A stretch of 64,000 nucleotides of DNA from Bosea sp. (in: a-proteobacteria) (GTDB taxonomy: Bacteria > Pseudomonadota > Alphaproteobacteria > Rhizobiales > Beijerinckiaceae): the NCBI RefSeq assembly GCF_023953965.1, contig NZ_JAMLIX010000002.1:186001-250000 (forward strand), given 5' to 3'. The notes beneath the pieces are model-generated. The model was not told the DNA's origin, did not search any database, and saw only the letters and a list, made by a program, of their open reading frames with translations. Every line of letters starts with the position of its first letter. The stretch's first letter is position 1. Positions 43,367-53,861 of this stretch are shown in pieces. Made by a program: the position numbers and the translations under genes.

Positions 43367-44290
43367 TCAGGACGCCGAGAAGGGTTTGCCGAGGCAGGCG
43401 GGCGCGTCGAGCCGGCCGGTCCTCCGTCCTAGCGACATCATGGTCAGAACCGCAATCGTCGCAAGGTAGGGGGTCATCGCCAGAACCTCCGGCGCGAGCC
43501 AGGCGACGCCGGCCGCCTTGGCCTGCAGCTCGAGCGTCATCACCGCGCCGAAAAGATAGGCGCCGATCAGGAGCCGCCCCGGCTTCCAGGCCGAGAAGAC
43601 GACGAGCGCCAGCGCGATCCAGCCCCGGCCGGCGGTCAGCCGGTCCGCCCACATCGGTGTCAGCGCCAGAGAGAAGCAGGCGCCGGCAAGCCCCGCCAGC
43701 GCCCCGCCGAAGGCGACCGCGCCGTAGCGGATGGCAACGACCGGATAGCCGATTGCATGCGCCGAGGCGTCGTTCTCGCCGACCGCGCGCAGGATCAGCC
43801 CCGCCCGCGTGCGGCTGAGGACAAAGCTCACGCCCGCTACCAGCGCGAGCGAGAGATAGACCAGGATGTCGTGGCCGAAGACGATGCGCAGCAGCGGATG
43901 CTGCGAAAGCGCGGCCGGAAACACCGGTCCCAGCCGCTCCACCGTGCGCCCGACGAAGCCCGCGCCGACGAGCGAGGAGGCGCCGATGCCGAAGATCGTG
44001 AGCGCAAGCCCGGTCGCGACCTGGTTGGCCATCAGCGAGAGCGCGAGCACGGCGAAGATCATGGCGGCCGCGATACCGGCGCCCGCCGCCGCGACGACGC
44101 CCGCCCCGGTGCTGCCGGTCGAGAAGGCGACGGAGAAGCCCGCGACCGCGCCGCACAGCATCATGCCCTCGACGCCGAGGTTGAGCACGCCGGCCTTCTC
44201 CGCGACGAGCTCGCCGAGCGCCGCCAGCAGAAGCGGCGTCGAGGCCGCGACCAGCGTCATCACGATCGAGACGAGCATGGTGGTGGTCAC
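43367..44290 (-). CDS. Nucleoside ABC transporter permease 2 (YufQ/RbsC type)
   Basis: 307 residues with eight or more membrane helices. AALGELVAEKAGVLNLGVEG is the family's N-terminal mark and LRAVGENDASAHAIGYPV its cytoplasmic loop for the ATPase. GTG at 44290 overlaps the stop of the first permease (GTGA); ATG at 44278 is an alternative. Forms the membrane channel with the preceding permease. Confidence 0.93.
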   Translation of the reverse strand: MTTTMLVSIVMTLVAASTPLLLAALGELVAEKAGVLNLGVEGMMLCGAVAGFSVAFSTGSTGAGVVAAAGAGIAAAMIFAVLALSLMANQVATGLALTIFGIGASSLVGAGFVGRTVERLGPVFPAALSQHPLLRIVFGHDILVYLSLALVAGVSFVLSRTRAGLILRAVGENDASAHAIGYPVVAIRYGAVAFGGALAGLAGACFSLALTPMWADRLTAGRGWIALALVVFSAWKPGRLLIGAYLFGAVMTLELQAKAAGVAWLAPEVLAMTPYLATIAVLTMMSLGRRTGRLDAPACLGKPFSAS

Positions 44291-45351
44291 GCCGCCCTCC
44301 GCTTCCACGCGATCCGCCACGTCACCAGGACGTCGGTCGCCAGCAGCATGAACAGCAGCAGCGCCTGGAACATGCCCGTGGCCGCCTGCGGCAGGCGCAC
44401 CGTCGATTGCGCGATCTCGCCGCCGACATAAGATCCCGCCAGCACGATCCCGCCGAAGACGATGCCGGGCGGGCTGAGCCGGCCGAGGAAGGCGACGATG
44501 ATCGCGGTGAAACCGTAGCCGACCGGGAATTGCGGGGTGAGCTGGCCGAAGGGGCCTGCCGCCTCGAACAGCCCGGCGAGGCCGGCAAGCCCGCCGCCGA
44601 GCAGCATCGTCGCCCAGGTCGTGCGCGCCGCGCTGAAGCCGCCGTGCCGGGCGGCGGCGGGCGCCAGGCCCACGACCTTCACCGCATAGCCCGCCGTGGT
44701 CTTCTCCATGGTGAGCCAGGCGATTGCCGCGATGATGAGCGCGACGGGAATGCCGAGATGGACGAGCGTTCCCTCGATCACGGTCGGCAGCGTCTGGTCG
44801 GCGGTGAACATCCGCGTCTGCGGGAAATTGAAGCCGTCCGGGTCCTTCCACGGCCCGCGCACCAGGAAATACAGGAGCTGCACCGCGACATAGGTCAGCA
44901 TCAGGCTGGTCAGGATCTCGCTGACCTGGAGTTTCACCCGCAGCAAAGCGGGGATCGCGGCCCAGGCCATGCCGCCGAGGATGCCGGCGAGCGCCATGGC
45001 CGGCAGGATCCACCAGCCGCTCATGTCGTAGGTCAAAAGCGCGACGCCGGTGCCGGCGACGGCACCCATGACGTATTGCCCCTCGGCGCCGATGTTCCAG
45101 ACATTGGCGCGGAAGCCGATGGCGAGCCCGAGCGCGATCATCACGAGCGGCGCGGCCTTGACGCCGATATCGGCCCAGCGCTGCGGCTCCAGGAAGGGCG
45201 TCAGGAAGATGCTCTCGACCGCGTGGAAGCCGTCATAGCCCATGGCGGTGAAGACGATCATGCCCAGAAGCATGGTCGCCCCGATCGCGATCATCGGACT
45301 CAAGGCCAGCATCCGCAGGCTGGGTTCCCGGCGGCGGCGCCATTCAAGCAT
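44287..45351 (-). CDS. Nucleoside ABC transporter permease 1 (YufP type)
   Basis: 354 residues, multi-helix. Key loops LGLAIGFRANVWNIGAEGQY and KVVGLAPAAARHGGFSAART match the BPD_transp_2 family of nucleoside permeases. Its start overlaps the end of the ATPase gene by 8 bases, and its stop overlaps the second permease. Confidence 0.93.
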   Translation of the reverse strand: MLEWRRRREPSLRMLALSPMIAIGATMLLGMIVFTAMGYDGFHAVESIFLTPFLEPQRWADIGVKAAPLVMIALGLAIGFRANVWNIGAEGQYVMGAVAGTGVALLTYDMSGWWILPAMALAGILGGMAWAAIPALLRVKLQVSEILTSLMLTYVAVQLLYFLVRGPWKDPDGFNFPQTRMFTADQTLPTVIEGTLVHLGIPVALIIAAIAWLTMEKTTAGYAVKVVGLAPAAARHGGFSAARTTWATMLLGGGLAGLAGLFEAAGPFGQLTPQFPVGYGFTAIIVAFLGRLSPPGIVFGGIVLAGSYVGGEIAQSTVRLPQAATGMFQALLLFMLLATDVLVTWRIAWKRRAA

Positions 45352-46891
45352 GGGCGGCCGCCTCCGCGCCGTGGACCCCGCCCATCATCAGGCCGATCTC
45401 GTCGATGCCGAGGCTCGCGACCGGGCGCGGCACTGACAGCCGTCCCTCGTTGATGACGCTGAGCCGGTCGGTAAGCTCGATGAGCTCGTCCAGATCCTGC
45501 GAGATCACGATGACCGCCGAGCCCTTGGCGGCGAGATCGACGAGCTCCTGCCTTATCGCTGCGGCCGCGCCCGCATCGACGCCCCAGGTCGGCTGCGAGA
45601 CGACGAGCACGGAAGGCTCCTGGCCGATCTCGCGGCCCATGATGAATTTCTGCAGGTTTCCGCCCGAGAGCGAGCGCGCCAGCGCGCCGGGGCCGGTGGT
45701 GCGCACGTCGAAGCGCTGGATGACCCCCTCGGTGAAGCGCGCCACGGCGGCGGCGCTGATGAAGCCGCGCGGCGTGAGCTTCAGGCGATGGCGCGCGGTC
45801 AGGACGGCGTTCTCGGCCAGCGAGAAATCCGGCACGGCGGCATGGCCGTTGCGCTCCTCGGGCACGCAGGCGAGGCCGAGCGCCCGCCGGGCGCCCGCGC
45901 CATCGAGCCCGATTGCCCTGCCGTCGAGCCTGATCGCCTCGGGCCTGGCCGCGAGCCGCTCGCCCGAGAGCGCGGTGAGAAGCTCCGCCTGTCCGTTGCC
46001 GGCGACGCCGGCGATGCCGAGGATCTCGCCGGCCCGCGCCTCGAAGGCGATGTCCTTCAGGGCGGTGCCGAAGGGCGGTTCGCCGGGGAGCGAAAGCCCT
46101 TCGACAGCGAGCCTGACGGCGCCGGCGCCAGTCGCCCGGCCATGCTCGATCCTGCGCAATTGCGCGCCGATCATCAGCTCCGCCATGCGCCGGGTCGTCT
46201 CGGTTTTCGGGTCGCAAGCCGCGACCACGCGCCCGCCGCGCAGGATGGTGGCGCCGTCGCAGAGCGCCTTGATCTCCGGAAGCTTGTGCGAAATGTAGAG
46301 GATCGAGCAGCCCTCGGCCGCGATCTGGCGCAGCGTCGAAAACAGCCGCTCGACCTCCTGCGGCGTCAAGACCGAGGTCGGCTCGTCCATGATAAGCAGC
46401 TTCGGCTTCTGCAACAGGCAGCGCACGATCTCGATGCGCTGGCGCTCGCCGACCGAGAGCGTGTGCACCTCCCGCTCCGGATCGAGCGGCAGCGAATAGG
46501 ATTGCAGGATCGCGGCGACGCGGCGCTTCAGCTCCTCGCGCTCGACCGCCTCGTCGAGGCCCAGCGCGATGTTCTCGATCACGGTCATCGCGTCGAACAG
46601 CGAGAAATGCTGGAACACCATGCCGATGCCGAGCTTGCGCGCGGCTTTCGGCGAGGCGATCGCGACCGGCCTGCCGTTCCAGGAGATCGTGCCCGCGTCG
46701 GCCTCGAGCACGCCGTAGATGATCTTGACCAGCGTCGACTTGCCGGCGCCGTTCTCGCCGAGCAGGGCGTGGATCTCGCCGGGCCTGACGCTCAGGCTGA
46801 TGTCGTCATTGGCCTTCACGCCCGGAAAGCTCTTGGAGATGTGGGCGAGCGCCAGCCGCGGCGGCACCTCCTGCTCACGCGGCTGGTTCAT
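45344..46891 (-). CDS. Nucleoside ABC transporter ATPase with two ABC domains
   Basis: 515 residues. First ABC domain: LLGENGAGKSTLVKIIYG near residue 40 and LLIMDEPTSVLTPQE near 165. Second domain: GIAGVAGNGQAELLTALSGE near 285, LSGGNLQKFIMGREI near 400, VLVVSQPTWGVDAGA near 420. This doubled form is usual for RbsA/YufO-type importers. It overlaps xdhC by 17 bp and permease 1 by 8 bp, so xanthine dehydrogenase and importer are translated from one message. Confidence 0.94.
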   Translation of the reverse strand: MNQPREQEVPPRLALAHISKSFPGVKANDDISLSVRPGEIHALLGENGAGKSTLVKIIYGVLEADAGTISWNGRPVAIASPKAARKLGIGMVFQHFSLFDAMTVIENIALGLDEAVEREELKRRVAAILQSYSLPLDPEREVHTLSVGERQRIEIVRCLLQKPKLLIMDEPTSVLTPQEVERLFSTLRQIAAEGCSILYISHKLPEIKALCDGATILRGGRVVAACDPKTETTRRMAELMIGAQLRRIEHGRATGAGAVRLAVEGLSLPGEPPFGTALKDIAFEARAGEILGIAGVAGNGQAELLTALSGERLAARPEAIRLDGRAIGLDGAGARRALGLACVPEERNGHAAVPDFSLAENAVLTARHRLKLTPRGFISAAAVARFTEGVIQRFDVRTTGPGALARSLSGGNLQKFIMGREIGQEPSVLVVSQPTWGVDAGAAAAIRQELVDLAAKGSAVIVISQDLDELIELTDRLSVINEGRLSVPRPVASLGIDEIGLMMGGVHGAEAAAHA

Positions 46892-47717
46892 GGCTCGCCC
46901 GCCTCCCTCGCGCCGGCGTCCGGCGGCCAAGCAAGCAACGCACCAACTCGGCCGCCGTCAAGGCCGCGATCACCTCCGGGCGCTTGTCGTCCACATCCGC
47001 GCCGCCGATCGGGCAGGTCAGGTGCATGAGCGCCGCGCGCCGCCCGCCGACCCTGATGAAGCCCGATTCGAAGCGGGCGCGCTTGGTGGCCGAGCCGATC
47101 ATGCCGATATAAGCCGCGTCGCCCCGCGCCAGAGCCGCCTCCGCCAGCCGGTAGTCGAGCGCATGGCTGTGCGAGAGCACGACGAAACCGGCGCCCGCCG
47201 GCGCGCCCGCGACCGCATCGACCGGATCGGCCATGCGGATGCAGGTGACGGCGCGCGGCAGACCGTCCATCACCGCGTCGCGGTCGTCGATCAGCGTGAC
47301 TGAAAAGGGCAGGGGCGCCAGCGCCTTCGCCAGCGCCCGGCCGGTATGGCCGGCGCCGAAGACGAGGACCGAGGGGCGGGCGAGGGCTTGCGCCTTCTCG
47401 CGGGCGGCGATGAGCGCGATCTCGGCGGTAGCCGTGCGGCGCAGCGAGACGCTGACCCGTCCGCCGCAGCACTGCCCCATCTGCGGGCCGAGCGGGATGT
47501 CGAGGATGCGCTCAGCTTGGCCGGCTGCCAGCATCTGCCGGGCGATGTCGATGCAGTGGAATTCGAGCTGCCCGCCGCCGATGGTCCCGGCGCTGGCATC
47601 CGGGGAGACGGCCATCGAGGCACCGGCCTCGCGCGGGGTCGAGCCTTCCGCCGCCTCGATCCTGACGAGGACGACGGCGTCGTGGCGATGCGCGGAGAGG
47701 AAGGCGGCAAGCGTCAC
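46875..47717 (-). CDS. xdhC: Xanthine dehydrogenase accessory protein XdhC
   Basis: 280 residues. The N-terminal XdhC domain has EAAEGSTPREAGASMAVSPD and GPQMGQCCGGRVSVSLRR (paired cysteines that bind molybdenum cofactor); the C-terminal Rossmann domain has SVLVFGAGHTGRALAKALAP. It sulfurates or inserts the molybdenum cofactor into XdhB. GTG at 47717 overlaps the xdhB stop (GTGA). Confidence 0.94.
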   Translation of the reverse strand: MTLAAFLSAHRHDAVVLVRIEAAEGSTPREAGASMAVSPDASAGTIGGGQLEFHCIDIARQMLAAGQAERILDIPLGPQMGQCCGGRVSVSLRRTATAEIALIAAREKAQALARPSVLVFGAGHTGRALAKALAPLPFSVTLIDDRDAVMDGLPRAVTCIRMADPVDAVAGAPAGAGFVVLSHSHALDYRLAEAALARGDAAYIGMIGSATKRARFESGFIRVGGRRAALMHLTCPIGGADVDDKRPEVIAALTAAELVRCLLGRRTPARGRRASHEPAA

Positions 47718-50053
47718 GGCCTCCTCCCGCGTTCCGTCCTGACCCGTTCGACGGCGTCCAGCACGCGCTCGGGCGTCGCGGGCGCGTCGAGGCGCGGGCA
47801 GATCCGGTGATCGCCCACGCTCGCCACCGCGTCCGACAGCGCATGCAGCACCGAGATCGCCAGCATCAGCGGCGGCTCGCCGACCGCCTTGGAGCGGTGG
47901 ATCGTCGGCTCGCGGTTCGGCGCATCGTCGAGCAGGTGCACGTTGAAGATGCGCGGCCGGTCCGAGGCGACGGGGATCTTGTAGGTCGAGGGGGCGTGGG
48001 TCGAAAGCCTCCCCTTGCGGTCCCAGACCAGCTCCTCCGTCGTCAGCCAGCCCATGCCCTGCACGAAGCCGCCCTCGATCTGGCCCCGGTCGATCGCCGG
48101 ATTCAGCGATTGCCCGCAATCATGCAGGATATCGACGCGCTCGACCCTGTATTCGCCGGTCAGCGTGTCGATCGCGACTTCGGCCGCCGCCGCGCCATAG
48201 GCGAAGTAATAGAAGGGGTGGCCGCGCCCGGCCTTGCGGTCCCAATGGATTTTTGGCGTCGCGTAGAAGCCCGTCGCGGAAAGCTGGACGCGTGCCATAT
48301 AGGCGGCCGCGACCAGTTCCTTGAAGCCGATCTCGCGGGCGCCGACCTTCACGCGTCCCGGCAGGAAGGCGATCTCCTCTGCCTGCACCTGCCAGTGCCT
48401 CGCGGCGAATGCCGTCAGCCGCCGCTTGATCGTCTCGCAGGCGTCGAGCGCCGCCATGCCGTTGAGATCGGAGCCGGAGGAGGCGGCGGTCGCCGAGGTG
48501 TTCGGCACCTTGCCGGTGGTGGTCGCGGTGATCTTGACCTGGGTCAGGTCGATGCCGAAGGCATGCGCCACCACCTGCGCCACCTTGATGTAGAGCCCTT
48601 GCCCCATCTCGGTGCCGCCATGGTTCAGCGCGACCGTGCCGTCGGTATAGACATTGACCAGGGCGCCTGCCTGGTTGAACCAGGTCGCGGTGAAGGAGAT
48701 GCCGAACTTGACCGGCGTCAGCGCGATGCCGCGCTTGACGATGGGGCTCGTCTCGTTGGCCTCACGGATCGCCGCCTTGCGCGCCTGGTAGTCTGAGCGC
48801 CGTTCCAGCTCCGCGATGATATCCGCCGCGATATTGTCCTCGACCGCCTGGTGATAGGGCGTGACGTCGCGGCCCGAGCCCCGGTAGAGGTTGCGCTTGC
48901 GTACCGTGAGCGGATCGAGCCCGGTCGCGAAGGCGACCTCCTCGATGAAGCGCTCGGCCCCGACCATGCCCTGCGGCCCGCCGAAGCCGCGGAAGGCGGT
49001 GTTCGAGCAGGTGTTGGTGAAGAGCGGCTGCGAGCTGGCGCGCACCGCCGGGTAGAAATAGCAGTTGTCCATGTGGAACAGGGCGCGGTCGGTCACCGGC
49101 CCCGACAGGTCGGCGTTCCAGCCGCAGCGCGCCGCATAGACGGCATCGACCGCATGGATCATGCCCTCGTCGTCGAAGCCGATTTCGTAGTCGCAGACGA
49201 AATCGTGGCGTTTTCCCGTGATCGCCATGTCGTCGTCGCGGTCGGGCCGGAGCTTGACCGGGCGCCTGAGCTTGCGGGCGGCGAGCGCGGCGACGCAGGC
49301 GAAGAGATTGGCCTGCGTCTCCTTGCCGCCGAAGCCGCCGCCCATGCGCCTGACCTCGACCGTCACCGCGTGCGAGCCGGTGCCGAGCACGGCGGCGACC
49401 ATGTGCTGGACCTCGCTCGGGTGCTGGGTCGAGACCATGACCGTCATGTCCTCGTCCTCGCCGGGGATGGCGAGCGCGATCTGGCCTTCGAGATAGAAAT
49501 GCTCCTGCCCGCCGATCGCCATCGTGCCGTTCAGCCGGCGCGGGCTCGCCGCGAGCGCCGCAGCGACATCCCCGCGCTCCAGCCTGAGCGGTTCGGTGAC
49601 GAGCCTGCCGCCGGCCGCGCGCGCGGCGGCGATGTCGATGAGCGGCGCCTCCTCGGCATGATCGGCCTTCGCCAGCGCGGCGGCGCGGCGCGCCTCATCG
49701 CGTGTCCCGGCCACCACGGCGAAGAGCGGCTGGCCGTGGAACAGGATGCGGTCGGTGGCGAAGACCGGCTCGTCATGCAGATGCGTCGAGGAGATGTCGT
49801 TGGCGCCGGGGATGTCGGCCGCCGTCAGCACGGCGAGGACGCCCGGCGCGGCGCGGACGGCGGAAAGGTCGAGCGCGGCGAGCCGGCCATGGGCGATGGC
49901 GCTTAAGCCGAGATAGGCGTGCAGCAGCCCCTCCGGCGCGGCGATGTCGTCGATATAGAGCGCCTCGCCCGCGACGTGCTTCAGCGCGGAATCATGGGCG
50001 CGGGCGGCGCCGGCCTCAGTCCCGCTGTCGAGCCTGCGGCGTGCGTCAGCCAT
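47714..50053 (-). CDS. xdhB: Xanthine dehydrogenase molybdopterin-binding subunit XdhB
   Basis: 779 residues, full length. AHDSALKHVAGEALYIDDIA starts the aldehyde-oxidase-like domain; GQEHFYLEGQIALAIPGEDE, MGGGFGGKETQANLF and GFGGPQGMVGAERFIEE bind the molybdenum cofactor; the active-site glutamate is in KAVGEPPLMLAIS near the C-terminus. It oxidises hypoxanthine and xanthine to urate. It overlaps xdhA by 8 bp. Confidence 0.95.
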   Translation of the reverse strand: MADARRRLDSGTEAGAARAHDSALKHVAGEALYIDDIAAPEGLLHAYLGLSAIAHGRLAALDLSAVRAAPGVLAVLTAADIPGANDISSTHLHDEPVFATDRILFHGQPLFAVVAGTRDEARRAAALAKADHAEEAPLIDIAAARAAGGRLVTEPLRLERGDVAAALAASPRRLNGTMAIGGQEHFYLEGQIALAIPGEDEDMTVMVSTQHPSEVQHMVAAVLGTGSHAVTVEVRRMGGGFGGKETQANLFACVAALAARKLRRPVKLRPDRDDDMAITGKRHDFVCDYEIGFDDEGMIHAVDAVYAARCGWNADLSGPVTDRALFHMDNCYFYPAVRASSQPLFTNTCSNTAFRGFGGPQGMVGAERFIEEVAFATGLDPLTVRKRNLYRGSGRDVTPYHQAVEDNIAADIIAELERRSDYQARKAAIREANETSPIVKRGIALTPVKFGISFTATWFNQAGALVNVYTDGTVALNHGGTEMGQGLYIKVAQVVAHAFGIDLTQVKITATTTGKVPNTSATAASSGSDLNGMAALDACETIKRRLTAFAARHWQVQAEEIAFLPGRVKVGAREIGFKELVAAAYMARVQLSATGFYATPKIHWDRKAGRGHPFYYFAYGAAAAEVAIDTLTGEYRVERVDILHDCGQSLNPAIDRGQIEGGFVQGMGWLTTEELVWDRKGRLSTHAPSTYKIPVASDRPRIFNVHLLDDAPNREPTIHRSKAVGEPPLMLAISVLHALSDAVASVGDHRICPRLDAPATPERVLDAVERVRTERGRRP

Positions 50054-51536
50054 GGGCGGCCTCCGCCGGCCTGCCGGCGACCCGCGTTTGCGTCGGGCCT
50101 TGCGTCGTCTCGATCAGGAAGCGGCGCAGCAGGTTGCCGGCGATCTTCAGCCGGTAATGCGCCGAGGCGCGCATGTCGTCGAGCGGCGTGAAATCCTGCG
50201 GCAGCGCCGAAATCGCCGCCATGACCGCCTCCTCGCCCCATCGCCAGCCGGTCAGCACAGCCTCCGCCGCCGCCGCCCGCTTCGGGATGCCGGCCATGCC
50301 GCCATAGGCGAGGCGGGCCTGCGTGATCACGCCGCCGGGCCCGAGCGTCAGCCGGAAGGCGCCGCAGACGGCCGAGATGTCCTCGTCGAAGCGCTTCGAG
50401 ACCTTGGAGGCGTGGAACAGCATGCCCGCCGCCGGCTTCGGCACCAGCACCGCCTCGACGAATTCGCACCTGTGCCGGTCCTGCTTGCGGTAGTCGAGGA
50501 AGAAGCGTTCGAGCGGGATCGCGCGGCGCTCGATTCCGCCCTCGCTGCGTCGCGCCAGGACCAGCGTCGCGTCGAGCGCGATCAGGGCAGGCGGCAGGTC
50601 GCCGATCGGCGAGCCGTTGGCGATGTTGCCGCCGATCGTGCCGGCGTTGCGCACCTGCTCGCCGCCGAAGCGGCGCATCAGCTCGTCGAGCTGGGGGGAG
50701 AGCGTGGCGAGCGCCTTGCGGACATCCGTCTGGCTCGCCATGGCGCCGAAGCGCAGATCACCGCCCTCGTCGGCGATCTCGCGCAGCGCTTCGATCCGCC
50801 CGAGGAAGATCACCGGGTCGAGCCGCTTCATCGCCTTGGTGACCCATAAGCCGACATCGGTAGCGCCCGCCACCAGCGTCGCCTGCGGATGCGCGGCGAT
50901 GAGATCGGCCAGCGCCGCGACGGTCGCGGGCGCGAAGAAGCGCCCGCCTTCGCCTTGCAGCGCCAGCGTCTCGGCATCGTTCAGGGCCGCGAGCCGTGCC
51001 GCGATCGCCGCGCGCTCTTTCAGGAACCGATCCGCCTCGCGTAGCGCGATCTCATCCATGCGGCGGCCGGCGGCGATGATCGGCTCATAGCCGGTGCAGC
51101 GGCAGAGATTGCCGGCGAGCGCATCTTCGATGCGGCCGGTTGTCGGCGCCGCCTCGTTCAGCCGGAGCGCGAGGAGCGACATCACGAAGCCCGGCGTGCA
51201 GAAGCCGCATTGCGAGCCGTGGCAGTCCACCATCGCCTGCTGGACCGGGTGCAGGCCGCCATCCGCGTCCTTCAGATGTTCGACCGTCAGCAACTGGCAG
51301 CCGTCGAGCGTCGGCAGGAAGCGGATGCAGGCGTTGATCGCCTCGTGGCGCAGCGTGCCGCGGTCGAGCCGGCCGATGACGACGGTGCAGGCGCCGCAAT
51401 CGCCCTCGGCGCAGCCTTCCTTGGTGCCGGTCATGCGCCTCTCGAGGCGCAGCCAGTCGAGCACCGTCAGCGTCGGGTCGCAGCTTTCGATCGCGATCGG
51501 CTCGTCGCCGAGCAGGAAGCGCAAGGTCTCACGCAT
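50046..51536 (-). CDS. xdhA: Xanthine dehydrogenase small subunit XdhA (Fe-S and FAD)
   Basis: 496 residues. The first [2Fe-2S] cluster is at Cys42, 47, 50 and about 70 (EGCAEGDCGACTVV); the second is at CGFCTPGF and NLCRCTGYEPI. The FAD domain covers about 190-370 (VAGATDVGLWVTKAMKRLDP; GGNIANGSPIGDLPPALIAL) and a CO-dehydrogenase-flavoprotein C-terminal domain follows. It takes electrons from XdhB to NAD. It is the first gene of a seven-gene operon and is divergent from guaD, with about 86 bp between starts. Confidence 0.95.
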   Translation of the reverse strand: MRETLRFLLGDEPIAIESCDPTLTVLDWLRLERRMTGTKEGCAEGDCGACTVVIGRLDRGTLRHEAINACIRFLPTLDGCQLLTVEHLKDADGGLHPVQQAMVDCHGSQCGFCTPGFVMSLLALRLNEAAPTTGRIEDALAGNLCRCTGYEPIIAAGRRMDEIALREADRFLKERAAIAARLAALNDAETLALQGEGGRFFAPATVAALADLIAAHPQATLVAGATDVGLWVTKAMKRLDPVIFLGRIEALREIADEGGDLRFGAMASQTDVRKALATLSPQLDELMRRFGGEQVRNAGTIGGNIANGSPIGDLPPALIALDATLVLARRSEGGIERRAIPLERFFLDYRKQDRHRCEFVEAVLVPKPAAGMLFHASKVSKRFDEDISAVCGAFRLTLGPGGVITQARLAYGGMAGIPKRAAAAEAVLTGWRWGEEAVMAAISALPQDFTPLDDMRASAHYRLKIAGNLLRRFLIETTQGPTQTRVAGRPAEAAHG

Positions 51537-51622
51537 GCCGCCAGATTAGGCATGATCCGCGCTTGGCCGGAAGCGGCGATTTGGTGCAGATGTGATGGGA
51601 CATTGTGCCGGAGGCGCCCGCC

Positions 51623-52951
<1,329 letters not shown>

Positions 52952-53861
52952 TCGATATAGATCTCGCGCAGGCGCTGTGCGGTCGGGCCCGGCGCGCCGT
53001 TGTGGATGGTGTGGCCGTCGATCGAGGTGACCGGCATGACCAGGCTGGTCGCGGAGGTGACGAAGGCTTCCTCCGCCTCGAGCGCCTCTTCCAGCGTGAA
53101 GGCGCGCTCCTCAAAGGAAAAGCCCGTTTCCGCAAGATAGGCCAGCACCGCCTTGCGGGTGATGCCCGGCAGCACCTTGTGCGAGAGCGGGCGCGAGATC
53201 AGCGTCTTGTCCTTGACGATCCAGGCGGTGGAGGAGGAGCCCTCCGTCACCACGCCGTCCTCGACAAGCCAGGCCTCCTGCGCGCCGTTGTCCTGCGCGA
53301 ACTGCTTGGCGAGCACGGGGGCGAGCAGGTTGACGCTCTTGATGTCGCGCCGTGCCCAGCGCAGGTCTGGCGTCGAGACCACCTTGATGCCGGTTTTCGC
53401 CGCCGGCGCGTTCACGAAGTTGCGGGCCTGGGTGAACATCACCAGCGTCGGCTTCACGTCCTTCGGGAAGGCGAAGTCGCGATCGGCGGCGCCGCGCGAG
53501 ACCTGCAGGTAGATGCCACCCTCGTCGAGGCTGTTCTTCCTGATCAATTCCTCGTGGATGGCGACGAGCTCGGCCTTCGACCAAGGCAGGGGAAGCCGGA
53601 TCTCGCCGCAGGAGCGTTCGAGGCGGGCAAGATGCGCCTCGCAATCGACGAGCTTGCCGCCGATCACCGCCGAGACCTCGTAGATGCCGTCGCCGAAGAT
53701 GAAACCGCGGTCGAAGACGGAGATCGTCGCCTCTTCCTCGGGAAGATAGGCGCCGTTGACATAGACGATGCGGCTCATGGGACGCGGGACTCTCTGATTG
53801 GAAGGAACGCCCGTCCTTCCTAGAGCATGCGGAGTCCGGAGGAAACCGCGCCGTTGGTTCC

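Noticed and set aside
51605..51622. Earlier GTG start for guaD
   Set aside because: The GTG at 51623 has GGAGG at proper distance; the earlier one does not.
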